Source: Bacteroidota bacterium (lineage in GTDB: Bacteria; Bacteroidota; Rhodothermia; Rhodothermales; Rubricoccaceae). Taken from it: 6,819 nt of DNA. The stretch lies in the NCBI GenBank assembly GCA_022564455.1, contig JADFLK010000118.1, forward strand, positions 1 through 6,819. Direction: 5' to 3'. A program made the position numbers and the translations under genes. The notes below the pieces were generated by a model. It worked only from the letters and a program-made list of their open reading frames with translations. It was not told the origin of the DNA and did not search any database. Below, piece after piece: positions 1-6,224 of the stretch. Position 1 is the first letter of the stretch. Each line of letters starts with the position of its first letter.

Positions 1-755
1 CTAGCGCCGGTTGATCCAAACTCTACCCGCAGTAGCGGTGCGGTAATTGGCTTCACGCTCCACGGCCTGCTATGACAAACCGGGCGGTCATGGAAGACCG
101 GGATTTCCGCGCCGCGTGCGGCTAAGATGGTGTGACTATCGTCGAAGCCGATAGCACCCAACTCTATGGGCTCAGATATGCCACACGTGACAGAAGCGAT
201 CCAGGCATCGGTGGTCTCTCCGTCCGAGTTGGCGCCGGGAAAGATTAGGGCGTCATTGTCAAGTGCGTCATACTCGATAATCAGATCGGTCGTCGTCGGA
301 TCTACGACCGATCCTACGATAGGCACGTTGATATCAAAGAACCCAGAGAATGCAGGGATTAATACGACGACGGGACCGGCGATCGTCGTCATATTGCCAA
401 ACAGCATGGCGTCTCCGCGGGGGATCGTCTTGAGATAGACTTCGATGGTTTCTTCAAAACCATTAACCTCTGAATCAATCCCAATATCCACCGAGGTGAC
501 GTCGAACTGGAGGGTGATGCCGAATTCTGTGTCCAACTCGAACCGGCGTAAGTATTGAGTATCACCAGCAGTGCATGACACCCCAACGCCTCCTACCGCT
601 GTACAGGACGTGTTTTGGAAGACCGGCCCAACACAGGGAACAGAACTCGCACTAGGATGGCCTGGAGCAGTTTGAAAGCTCTGGGCGCTTGCTAAAGGCG
701 CCGCGACAAGTGCAGCAACCGCTATGAAAAAGGGTATTAGGAAACTTTTCTTCAT
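1..755 (-). CDS. Secreted protein of unknown function, N-terminal 251 residues (runs off left edge)
   Basis: The frame is open from an ATG at 755 to the window edge with no stop, so the C-terminus is missing. Residues 1-24 form a classic signal peptide: MKK, a hydrophobic core, then ASA before Gln25, so the protein is exported by Sec. The mature part has Cys residues at 41, 51 and 61, acidic beta-strand-like stretches, and the pattern YLRRFEL..EFGIT..F.VTSVDIGID (about 68-94), which resembles beta-sandwich domains in Bacteroidota secreted proteins with type IX sorting signals. That resemblance is from memory and weak; I do not recognise a named family. A GGAG 7 nt upstream supports the start. 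Codon use appears less GC-rich than in purB or porX. The last 45 or so residues (below about 130) turn Arg/His/Pro-rich and look unlike the rest, so a frameshift or junction there is possible. Secretion is well supported; function is unknown. Confidence 0.75.
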   Translation of the reverse strand, partial: MKKSFLIPFFIAVAALVAAPLASAQSFQTAPGHPSASSVPCVGPVFQNTSCTAVGGVGVSCTAGDTQYLRRFELDTEFGITLQFDVTSVDIGIDSEVNGFEETIEVYLKTIPRGDAMLFGNMTTIAGPVVVLIPAFSGFFDINVPIVGSVVDPTTTDLIIEYDALDNDALIFPGANSDGETTDAWIASVTCGISEPIELGAIGFDDSHTILAARGAEIPVFHDRPVCHSRPWSVKPITAPLLRVEFGSTGA

Positions 756-756
756 G

Positions 757-766
757 GGAGTACTCC
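757..766 (-). promoter_or_regulatory. Ribosome binding site inside a 10-bp perfect palindrome
   Basis: On the minus strand GGAG lies 7 nt before the ATG at 755, good Shine-Dalgarno spacing and the clearest such site in the window. It is half of the perfect palindrome GGAGTACTCC, so the site could pair with itself or with another transcript. Whether that matters for translation is unknown. Confidence 0.45.
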
Positions 767-826
767 GCGAATAGGAGTGGCTAGAGGGAAGGGACGGCTT
801 TCCGTGTGCCGCTTTCTAAGAGATGG

Positions 827-856
827 TATATACAACACAACCCGCCTGAAATGCAA
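827..856 (-). promoter_or_regulatory. Candidate promoter of the secreted-protein gene
   Basis: In the 119-bp gap after purB the minus strand has TTGCAT (851-856), an 18-bp spacer and TATATA (827-832), about 70 nt before the ATG. This resembles a sigma-70 -35/-10 pair. Bacteroidota promoters often follow a different consensus (TTTG and TAnnTTTG), which is not matched, so the call is tentative. No convincing hairpin plus T-tract terminator for purB was seen in the gap. Confidence 0.3.
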
Positions 857-874
857 GCCCGCCTAGAGGAAATC

Positions 875-2170
875 CTACAGTCCTACCCGTTCGAATAGGT
901 CGTCAAGACAGTGGATCTGGTAATACGGATCGAATGCCTCGGCTATCTGCTCGGGAAACAAGTGGGCGGTGATGGAGGCGTCGGTCTCCACGATCTGACG
1001 GAAGGACCGCTGCTCTTCCCATGCCTGCATCGCGAGCGGCTGGACCATGTCGTAGGCCTCTTCTCTGCTCAGACCCTCCTCGATCAACATCAACAGCAAC
1101 CGCTGGCTGTACACCAGGCCGTACGTGCGCTCGATGTTTTCCTGCATGCGCTCGGGGTAGACCGTCAGGTTCTCGATGATCCCGGCCATGCGGTTCAGGG
1201 CGTAATCGAGCACGATGGTGGCATCCGGGATGATGACGCGCTCGACGGAGGAGTGGCTGATGTCGCGTTCGTGCCAGAGGGCCACGTTTTCGTACGCCGA
1301 AACCATGTAACCGCGCAGCAGCCGGGCCATGCCGGTGAGGTTCTCGGAGCCAACCGGGTTGCGCTTGTGCGGCATCGCGGAGGATCCCTTCTGTCCTTTT
1401 CCAAACGACTCCTCTACCTCCTGCACCTCCGAGCGCTGGAGGTGGCGGATTTCCACGGCGATCTTTTCGATGGTCGCGCCGATGAGGGCCAGCGTGGCCA
1501 GGTAGTGCGCGTGGCGGTCGCGCTGGAGAACCTGCGTCGAGATCGGCGCGGGTTTGAGGCCCAACCGCTCGCACGTGAGGCGTTCCACCTCGGGCGGGAT
1601 GTGGGCGAAGGTGCCGACGGCGCCGGAGAGCTTCCCCACCCGGATGCCTTCCGCCGCGGCCTCGAAGCGCTCGATGTTGCGCTGCACCTCGGCGTAGAAC
1701 AGCGCCATTTTGAGGCCGAACGTGGTGGGCTCGGCGTGAACGCCGTGCGTACGCCCTACCATCAGCGTCGTTTTGTGTTCACGCGCCTTCGCAGCGAGAA
1801 CATCCGAGAGGCGCTGGAGACCGACGTGGAGGATTTCGTTGGCCCGCAGGATGCGTAGCGAGAGCGCCGTATCCACCACATCCGACGAGGTGAGACCGTA
1901 GTGGACCCACTTGCGCTCCTCGCCCAGGGTTTCCGAAACCGCCCGTGTAAACGCCACCACGTCGTGGCGCGTGGCTTCCTCAATCTCGTGGATGCGGGCG
2001 ATGTCGAACGAGGCATTCGCGTAAAGCGCCTCCACGTCGTCGGCGGGAATGATGCCTGTCGCCTGGTTCCATGCATGGCACGCGGCCAGCTCCACGTCGA
2101 GCCACGCCTGAAACTGCGCTTGTTCGGTCCAGATGGCGCCCATCTCGGGGCGCGTGTAGCGGTCGATCAC
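875..2170 (-). CDS. purB: Adenylosuccinate lyase (431 aa, complete)
   Basis: Cytosolic enzyme of the fumarase/aspartase superfamily, working twice in purine synthesis: SAICAR to AICAR plus fumarate, and adenylosuccinate to AMP plus fumarate. The superfamily signature [10 protein letters not shown] is at residues 263-272 on the mobile loop carrying the catalytic serine. [10 protein letters not shown] (139-148) contains the general-acid His142, and His69 and His90 match the other conserved active-site histidines of the Bacillus-type enzyme. RY (4-5) and TSSD (94-97) are also present. At 431 residues it matches the shorter Bacillus-like class. The start is GTG: the upstream frame hits TAA eight codons earlier with no ATG, GTG or TTG between, so GTG at 2170 is the only ordinary start. 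No clear Shine-Dalgarno is visible. It follows folC after a 381-bp repeat-bearing gap, so it may have its own promoter. No active-site residue appears lost. Confidence 0.97.
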   Translation of the reverse strand: MIDRYTRPEMGAIWTEQAQFQAWLDVELAACHAWNQATGIIPADDVEALYANASFDIARIHEIEEATRHDVVAFTRAVSETLGEERKWVHYGLTSSDVVDTALSLRILRANEILHVGLQRLSDVLAAKAREHKTTLMVGRTHGVHAEPTTFGLKMALFYAEVQRNIERFEAAAEGIRVGKLSGAVGTFAHIPPEVERLTCERLGLKPAPISTQVLQRDRHAHYLATLALIGATIEKIAVEIRHLQRSEVQEVEESFGKGQKGSSAMPHKRNPVGSENLTGMARLLRGYMVSAYENVALWHERDISHSSVERVIIPDATIVLDYALNRMAGIIENLTVYPERMQENIERTYGLVYSQRLLLMLIEEGLSREEAYDMVQPLAMQAWEEQRSFRQIVETDASITAHLFPEQIAEAFDPYYQIHCLDDLFERVGL

Positions 2171-2244
2171 GGCGATGCGGGTTATGGGTGCGGACGCAGA
2201 TTAGCGATGCGCGAGCAAATCATGACTACGCGAAGGTTCAACTT

Positions 2245-2309
2245 GTTGAGGAATCTCAACACGGAGCCCCACGACGACCTGATGCTCATCTATTGAGACC
2301 CTTCGACTA
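2245..2309. repeat. Palindromic intergenic repeat, copy A (degenerate)
   Basis: Contains a perfect 6-bp hairpin, GTTGAG-GAAT-CTCAAC (2245-2260), and a wider inverted pair TCTCAA (2254-2259) with TTGAGA (2293-2298), ending in CCTTCGACTA. The two arms resemble the corresponding arms of copy B at 2325-2439 in the same order, so they look like diverged copies of one element. Its right end is weakly conserved. Confidence 0.55.
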
Positions 2310-2324
2310 CACACCCATCCCGCC

Positions 2325-2439
2325 GTCATTCCGAGCCGGGTCGAGGAATCTCAACAAGGAGTTCGTGCTATCTCGTACCTCCTTTATTGAGATCTTTATT
2401 GAGATCTTTCGACTCCGCTGGCGCTCCGCACAGGATGAC
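2325..2439. repeat. Palindromic intergenic repeat, copy B (MITE-like, with tandem duplication)
   Basis: Ends are GTCATTCC (2325-2332) and GGATGAC (2433-2439), imperfectly inverted. Inside, ATCTCAACAAGGAG (2348-2361) pairs with CTCCTTTATTGAGAT (2379-2393) with one mismatch and one bulge around a 17-nt loop. The 12-mer TTTATTGAGATC is duplicated exactly in tandem (2383-2394 and 2395-2406). Ends of the type GTCATTCCGAG...GAGGAATCTC are familiar from dispersed palindromic repeats in several bacterial genomes. No transposase is present. Confidence 0.65.
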
Positions 2440-2551
2440 AAACAAAATGGGGTTCTGGAATTTTCGGCACACAAAATCAAATCGTCCCCCGCGCCTTGAT
2501 CAAGACCAAGATTCACGCACCTCGCATACGGCGTGGTTTTTCAACAGCCTC

Positions 2552-3838
2552 TCAGAATGGATAATCCCCGAGCGCTGCCACGGCTAGATGCGAGCCCGTA
2601 ATAAGTAGTACGTCGCGTTCCTCGGCACGCCGACAAAACCACCCGATGCCCTCTACGACGCCGGGCACGTCCACGACCGAAACCCCCGTGGCCTGGAGGA
2701 TCTCAGACAGCGCCGATTTTGGCATCGCACGCGGCGACGGAAGGCCAACCGGAAGGGCGACGGCTTCGTGTTCTGCCAACAAGGCGGCTAAGGCAGCCAC
2801 GTCTTTGTCCTCCATAACACCGACGAGCACGTACAACTGCCCTTCTTGCTTCGGCTTCGCAAACGCCAGAGCCGAATGCCATCCATCCGGGTTATGCGCC
2901 ACGTCGGCAATGATGCGAGGGTGCTCGGACATCACCTCGCACCGGCCTCGGAGGCCGCTTCGTGCAACGACATCCGCCAGCCCTGTTCGCACGGCTTCCT
3001 GTTGGATATCCGGCCACGCAGTCTCGGCAAGCCTGACGGCCAAGGCAGCATTCCATGCCTGGTGGACGCCGGGAAGCTCAACTTTCAAGTCTTTGTACGG
3101 ACGAACCGGCGTTTGCAGGTCAATCACGAGACCAGATGAGGTGCTATTGATGACCTCCAGTAACGTCGTTTCTCGCACGTTCTCGAACTTCGCCCCGGCT
3201 TTCTGAGCTGTTTCTCGAAGTGCCGCAGACGCTTCCCCATCCTCAACCGCAGAAAGCAATGGTACTCCTTGCTTAGCGATGCCACCCTTCTCGCGGGCTA
3301 TGGCCTCCAACGAATCGCCGAGCAGCTCTGTGTGGTCCAGGCCGATGTGTGTAACCGCGCAGGCTCGTGGCGACAGCACATTGGTCGCATCCAGCCGCCC
3401 GCCTAGGCCAACTTCAACAACGGCCAGATCGACGGCTTCTTCGGCGAAATAAAGGAAACTCAGCGCTACGGAGGCCTCGAAGAAACTCGGTTCAATGCGC
3501 TTGACATCGCCCATGAATCGCGATACGGCGTCCACAACCCACTCGTGCGGCGCAGGGCTGCCATCGATTCGCATGCGCTCGGCGAAATCAAACAAGTGCG
3601 GCGACGTATGCAGCCCGATTCGCTTCCCGGAAGCCGTCCCGATGGCCGCCACCATCGACGCCGTCGATCCCTTCCCGTTCGTCCCGGCAACGTGGATGGT
3701 CTCTAGCTGCTCGTGCGGATTGCCCATCGCTTCCAGCAGCGCCCACATCCGCGCCTGCCCCGGCCGGTAAGCCGCCGCGCCCACATGCCCGAAACGTGGC
3801 AGGGTGAAAAGGAAGTCTAGAGCGTCTTGATAGGCCAC
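2552..3838 (-). CDS. folC: Bifunctional dihydrofolate/folylpolyglutamate synthase (428 aa)
   Basis: Mur-ligase-superfamily enzyme that adds L-glutamate to dihydropteroate and then to folates using ATP. Counting from this GTG start: the P-loop AGTNGKGST is at residues 51-59, HTSPHL at 77-82, the FolC signature EVGLGGRLDATN at 142-153, THIGLDHTELLG at 163-174, the REKGGIAK segment carrying the probably carbamylated Lys at 182-189, and DVAHNPDG at 312-319 in the C-terminal Mur-ligase domain. The frame opens earlier, at GTG 3940 (ATGs at 3937, 3934 and 3928), adding 34 residues. I prefer GTG 3838, because family members usually begin a few residues before the (Y..AL.FL..L.RFG) segment and the extra residues are encoded by the heptamer repeat at 3841-3967. 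An automated caller may take 3937 or 3940. The gene follows tsaE, probably in one operon. Confidence 0.93.
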   Translation of the reverse strand: MAYQDALDFLFTLPRFGHVGAAAYRPGQARMWALLEAMGNPHEQLETIHVAGTNGKGSTASMVAAIGTASGKRIGLHTSPHLFDFAERMRIDGSPAPHEWVVDAVSRFMGDVKRIEPSFFEASVALSFLYFAEEAVDLAVVEVGLGGRLDATNVLSPRACAVTHIGLDHTELLGDSLEAIAREKGGIAKQGVPLLSAVEDGEASAALRETAQKAGAKFENVRETTLLEVINSTSSGLVIDLQTPVRPYKDLKVELPGVHQAWNAALAVRLAETAWPDIQQEAVRTGLADVVARSGLRGRCEVMSEHPRIIADVAHNPDGWHSALAFAKPKQEGQLYVLVGVMEDKDVAALAALLAEHEAVALPVGLPSPRAMPKSALSEILQATGVSVVDVPGVVEGIGWFCRRAEERDVLLITGSHLAVAALGDYPF

Positions 3839-3840
3839 AG

Positions 3841-3967
3841 TGAAGGGTGAATGTTGAACGCTGAAGGGTGAAGCGATTGGGGATGTGAGAAGATCGTCCA
3901 CTGGCTCCTGACTCCTGTTCTCCGTCATCCGCATCATCACTCAGCTTTCATTCTTCAGCATTCAGAA
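3841..3967. repeat. Degenerate heptamer-repeat element between tsaE and folC
   Basis: On the plus strand five consecutive heptamers of form TGAANNN run from 3841 to 3875. In the middle are CTCCTGA and CTCCTGT (3905-3918), again 7-bp spaced. At the other end TTCA recurs with the same 7-bp step at 3947, 3954 and 3961. The ends are inverted relative to each other: GAACGCTGAAG (3856-3866) matches the complement of CTTCAGCATTC (3953-3963) at 10 of 11 positions. The element spans the tsaE stop and the longest possible folC start, so it contributes the last few TsaE codons and would supply a spurious FolC N-terminus. Confidence 0.65.
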
Positions 3968-4409
3968 TTGTCCCATTCCCCTTTTCCCTTTCGATCAGCC
4001 GTCGGCTTTCGTCAAGGTGTTTCAGTCGCAGTCGAATGGTGCGCCCCGGCAGCAAGGGCTCCATGCGCTCGGGCCACTCGATCACACAGATGCCGTCGCC
4101 ATGGAGGTACTCCTCCACGCCCATTTGCTCCAGTTCGGCGAGTTGCCCGATCCGGTACACGTCGAGGTGGTAGAGCGGTGGGTCGGTTGCGTACTCCTGA
4201 ATCAGTGTAAACGTTGGTGACGTGACGTCTTCCGGCAGTCCTCCCAGCCCTCGTACGATACCTTTTACCAGATGCGTTTTGCCGGCGCCAAGGTCGCCGT
4301 AGAGGGCCAGCACATCTCCCGGTTGGAGCGCACTCGCCAGTTGCTCACCTAGGGCCATGGTAGCTTCGGGTGAAGTGGTTTCGGCGGGGAGGAGATCGTC
4401 AAGGCTCAT
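3948..4409 (-). CDS. tsaE: tRNA t6A37 threonylcarbamoyltransferase complex ATPase TsaE (153 aa)
   Basis: Cytosolic P-loop ATPase that works with TsaD and TsaB to make N6-threonylcarbamoyladenosine at position 37 of ANN-decoding tRNAs. The Walker A motif GDLGAGKT is at residues 38-45, the switch-like TSPTF at 63-67, HLDVYR at 81-86 and the family-typical EWPER at 111-115. Length is normal. The ATG at 4409 leaves 53 bp after porX; a GAGGA lies about 12 nt upstream, rather far for a Shine-Dalgarno. The final residues (about GTILNAEE) are encoded by the edge of the heptamer repeat, so the original stop may have been lost and a new one supplied by the element. Co-directional with porX and folC. 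In many Bacteroidota, tsaE sits next to a porX-like gene, which agrees with the order here. Confidence 0.96.
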   Translation of the reverse strand: MSLDDLLPAETTSPEATMALGEQLASALQPGDVLALYGDLGAGKTHLVKGIVRGLGGLPEDVTSPTFTLIQEYATDPPLYHLDVYRIGQLAELEQMGVEEYLHGDGICVIEWPERMEPLLPGRTIRLRLKHLDESRRLIEREKGNGTILNAEE

Positions 4410-4462
4410 CTAATCTGGGATTCCTCATCCGATGAACCGCCTGACAGCCGATCCGATCCCCA

Positions 4463-6034
4463 TCACACCCGCGATCGCAGTGTGAGTACGGGCAGCAACA
4501 TCTCTTCCATCGAGACGCCGCCGTGTTGGAAGGTGTCATGGTACTGGTTGAGGTACTTGTTGTAGTTGGTCGGATAGACGAAGTAGTAATCCTCCTTCGC
4601 GAAGATGTAGTTCTCGTTGATGCCCTCGCGCGGCAGTCCGTACGTTTCTGGGTTCTTGACAAAGATGGCATCGTCGGCGTCCACTTTGAGGTTGCGCCCG
4701 TGTTTGTAGCGGAGGCTGGTGGACGTGTCCCGGTCACCGATGACCTTCGTGGCGTGCAAACTCCGGACGGCGCCGTGGTCGGTGGTGATGACGATGGTGA
4801 CATCCTGCTCGGCCAGGGTTTGGAACGCCTGGTACAGCCACGAATGCTCAAACCAGGTCTGTGTCAGCGCACGGTAAGCAGGCACGTCTGGAGCGATCTC
4901 CTTCAGCACGGCGGAATCCGAACGGCTGTGGGAGAGGATGTCTACAAAGTTGACGACGATGGCTGCCAGATCCACTTGCGTAAAGTCGGTGACGGCTTCG
5001 GCGAACGCCTGCCCGTTTTTTGTAGAGACGATTTTCTCGTAGCGCAGCCGGCTGCTGTGGTGGCGGCGTTTAAGCAAATCCTGCAAGTACTCCGCCTCAT
5101 GTTGGTTAAGCGAGGTGTCTTCGTCGCGCTGAACCGTCTTCCAGTATTGCGGGAAGCGAGCGGCGATGTCCATCGGTAGGAGCCCCGAGAAGATGGCGTT
5201 GCGCGAATAGGGCGTGGCCGTAGGCAGGAGACCGTAGTGCCAGTTCGTCTCCACGTCGAACAAGGGGAGCAGCAACTTCTCGAACGCCAACCACTGGTCG
5301 TATCGCATACAATCGATGAGGAAGAAGAGCACGGGTTTCTCGTGCTCCAGTTCCGGCAGCACCCATGTTGGGAAGATCTCGTGGCTGAGCACCGGCCTTT
5401 CCGTCTCTTCAGGTTTCTTCCCGGCGCCCACAGCCTCAATCCACCCTGGGTAGGCCGCCTCGATGTACCTCCCAAATGCCACGTTGGCTTCGCGGTACTG
5501 GTCGTCCAGTATCTGGCGGATGCCTTCCTCGGCGCCCTCCAGCTCGAGGTCGTACCGGGTCAATTCCTTGTACACGTCAATCCATTCCCCGGGTGCCAGG
5601 CCTGCCCCAATCTGGCCGGACAGCCGTCCGAACGCCTGCAAGTAGTTCTGGGAAGACTTTTGTGCGCGAATCTCGGTGCCCTCCAGCAACCGTTTGCACG
5701 TCAGCAGAATCTGCTTCGGGTTCACCGGCTTGATGAGGTAGTCGGAAATTTGACCGCCGATGGCATCCTCCATCAGGTCCTCTTCCTCGCTCTTGGTGAT
5801 CATCACCACGGGCGTTTCGGGGCGCACAGCTTTAATCTCCGCGAGGGCCTCCAGCCCTCCGAGCCCCGGCATCTGCTCGTCCAGGAAAACGACGTCGTAG
5901 CGCTTGTCCTTAACGTGGGCCACGGCATCCGCGCCGTTGGTGACGCTGGTGACCTCGTAGCCCTTGGCTTCGAGAAAGAGAATGTGGGGCTTAAGAAGGT
6001 CGATCTCGTCGTCGGCCCAGAGGATGTGCGGCAT
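4463..6034 (-). CDS. porX: PorX-like response regulator with PglZ phosphatase-type domain (523 aa)
   Basis: Cytoplasmic two-component regulator linked in Bacteroidota to type IX secretion; in Porphyromonas gingivalis PorX pairs with the histidine kinase PorY and acts with the sigma factor SigP. Residues 1-118 are a CheY-like receiver: acidic pocket DDE 8-10, phospho-acceptor Asp52 in FLDEQMPG, Thr80, and Lys102 in IKPVNP. Residues about 120-205 look like a helical linker. Residues about 215-523 are a PglZ/alkaline-phosphatase-superfamily domain: IDCMRYDQW (240-248) with metal-ligand Asp241, PTATPYSR (271-278) carrying the candidate nucleophile Thr, FVDILSHSRSD (363-373), TTDHG (417-421), and a C-terminal HGGVSMEEMLLP (504-515). 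In P. gingivalis this domain is a zinc-dependent phosphodiesterase on oligonucleotides. There is no DNA-binding domain. All key residues appear intact. The ATG at 6034 has no obvious Shine-Dalgarno; it is divergent from the S8 protease. Confidence 0.95.
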   Translation of the reverse strand: MPHILWADDEIDLLKPHILFLEAKGYEVTSVTNGADAVAHVKDKRYDVVFLDEQMPGLGGLEALAEIKAVRPETPVVMITKSEEEDLMEDAIGGQISDYLIKPVNPKQILLTCKRLLEGTEIRAQKSSQNYLQAFGRLSGQIGAGLAPGEWIDVYKELTRYDLELEGAEEGIRQILDDQYREANVAFGRYIEAAYPGWIEAVGAGKKPEETERPVLSHEIFPTWVLPELEHEKPVLFFLIDCMRYDQWLAFEKLLLPLFDVETNWHYGLLPTATPYSRNAIFSGLLPMDIAARFPQYWKTVQRDEDTSLNQHEAEYLQDLLKRRHHSSRLRYEKIVSTKNGQAFAEAVTDFTQVDLAAIVVNFVDILSHSRSDSAVLKEIAPDVPAYRALTQTWFEHSWLYQAFQTLAEQDVTIVITTDHGAVRSLHATKVIGDRDTSTSLRYKHGRNLKVDADDAIFVKNPETYGLPREGINENYIFAKEDYYFVYPTNYNKYLNQYHDTFQHGGVSMEEMLLPVLTLRSRV

Positions 6035-6224
6035 AGAAGGAGTTATCGAAAAAGAGGGAACGTGAACGGAGGTAGGGGTAAAGAGGATCCGATGATGCGT
6101 TCTCTCCTCGCTAAATCATCCAGCCTTCTCCACCTGGCTTTACACGAACGCACCGGCCCGGCGCGTTAGCCTGCCCCTCGCCGTATACTCCCGCGATTTC
6201 TTCCCACGATCTTTTTCATCCCGG
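6035..6224. promoter_or_regulatory. Divergent intergenic region between porX and the S8 protease
   Basis: This 190-bp spacer must carry promoters for both divergent genes. The plus strand has TATACT at 6184-6189, about 36 bp before the protease ATG, which could be a -10 box, but no matching -35 was found at the right spacing. No reliable porX promoter was identified. The palindrome at 6147-6167 is the only strong structure. No tRNA or small RNA gene was recognised. Confidence 0.4.
6147..6167. promoter_or_regulatory. 21-bp near-perfect palindrome, possible operator
   Basis: AACGCACCGG, one central C, then CCGGCGCGTT: 9 of 10 positions pair. It lies between the divergent porX and protease genes, about 20 bp upstream of a possible protease -10 box. 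There is no following T-tract, so a terminator is unlikely. A binding site for a dimeric regulator is possible but unproven; GC-rich DNA also gives such palindromes by chance. Confidence 0.3.

Larger units (their letters stand above)
2171..2551. other. Gene-free spacer between folC and purB (381 bp)
   Basis: No supported gene on either strand; the short open frames here are repeat-derived and lack recognisable protein character. It holds two related palindromic repeats (about 2245-2309 and 2325-2439), then a lower-GC stretch (2440-2490) with runs of A on the plus strand. On the minus strand this is the purB leader, so a purB promoter is expected, but no convincing -35/-10 pair or Bacteroidota-type promoter was found. 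No clear terminator for folC was seen; a 10-bp palindrome, CTTGATCAAG, lies near 2496-2505 without a T-tract. Confidence 0.6.

Noticed and set aside
166..438. 90-codon plus-strand open frame in the left region
   Set aside because: Antisense to the secreted-protein gene, which has a signal peptide and ribosome site; no support for a plus-strand gene.
903..1574. 223-codon alternative minus frame within purB
   Set aside because: Arg/His/Pro-rich translation typical of an out-of-frame reading of a GC-rich gene; the purB frame has all the conserved motifs.
911..1858. 315-codon plus-strand open frame opposite purB
   Set aside because: It lies wholly antisense to a well-supported purB; long antisense frames are common in GC-rich genes, and its translation has no recognisable domain.
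2535..2551. GGTTTTTCAACAGCCT motif just after the folC stop, reminiscent of sequences beside insertion elements
   Set aside because: No transposase, terminal inverted repeats or target duplication are present; a single short motif is not evidence of an insertion sequence.
3841..3967. Possible CRISPR or tandem array reading of the heptamer element
   Set aside because: Repeats are 7 bp with no spacers of constant length and no cas genes nearby; the inverted ends do not fit a CRISPR array.
4523..5179. 218-codon plus-strand open frame opposite the PglZ part of porX
   Set aside because: Antisense shadow; the low-complexity Val-rich start reflects the complement of porX codons.
5237..6169. 310-codon plus-strand open frame opposite porX
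   Set aside because: Antisense shadow of porX, with no family features; it also runs into the divergent promoter region.
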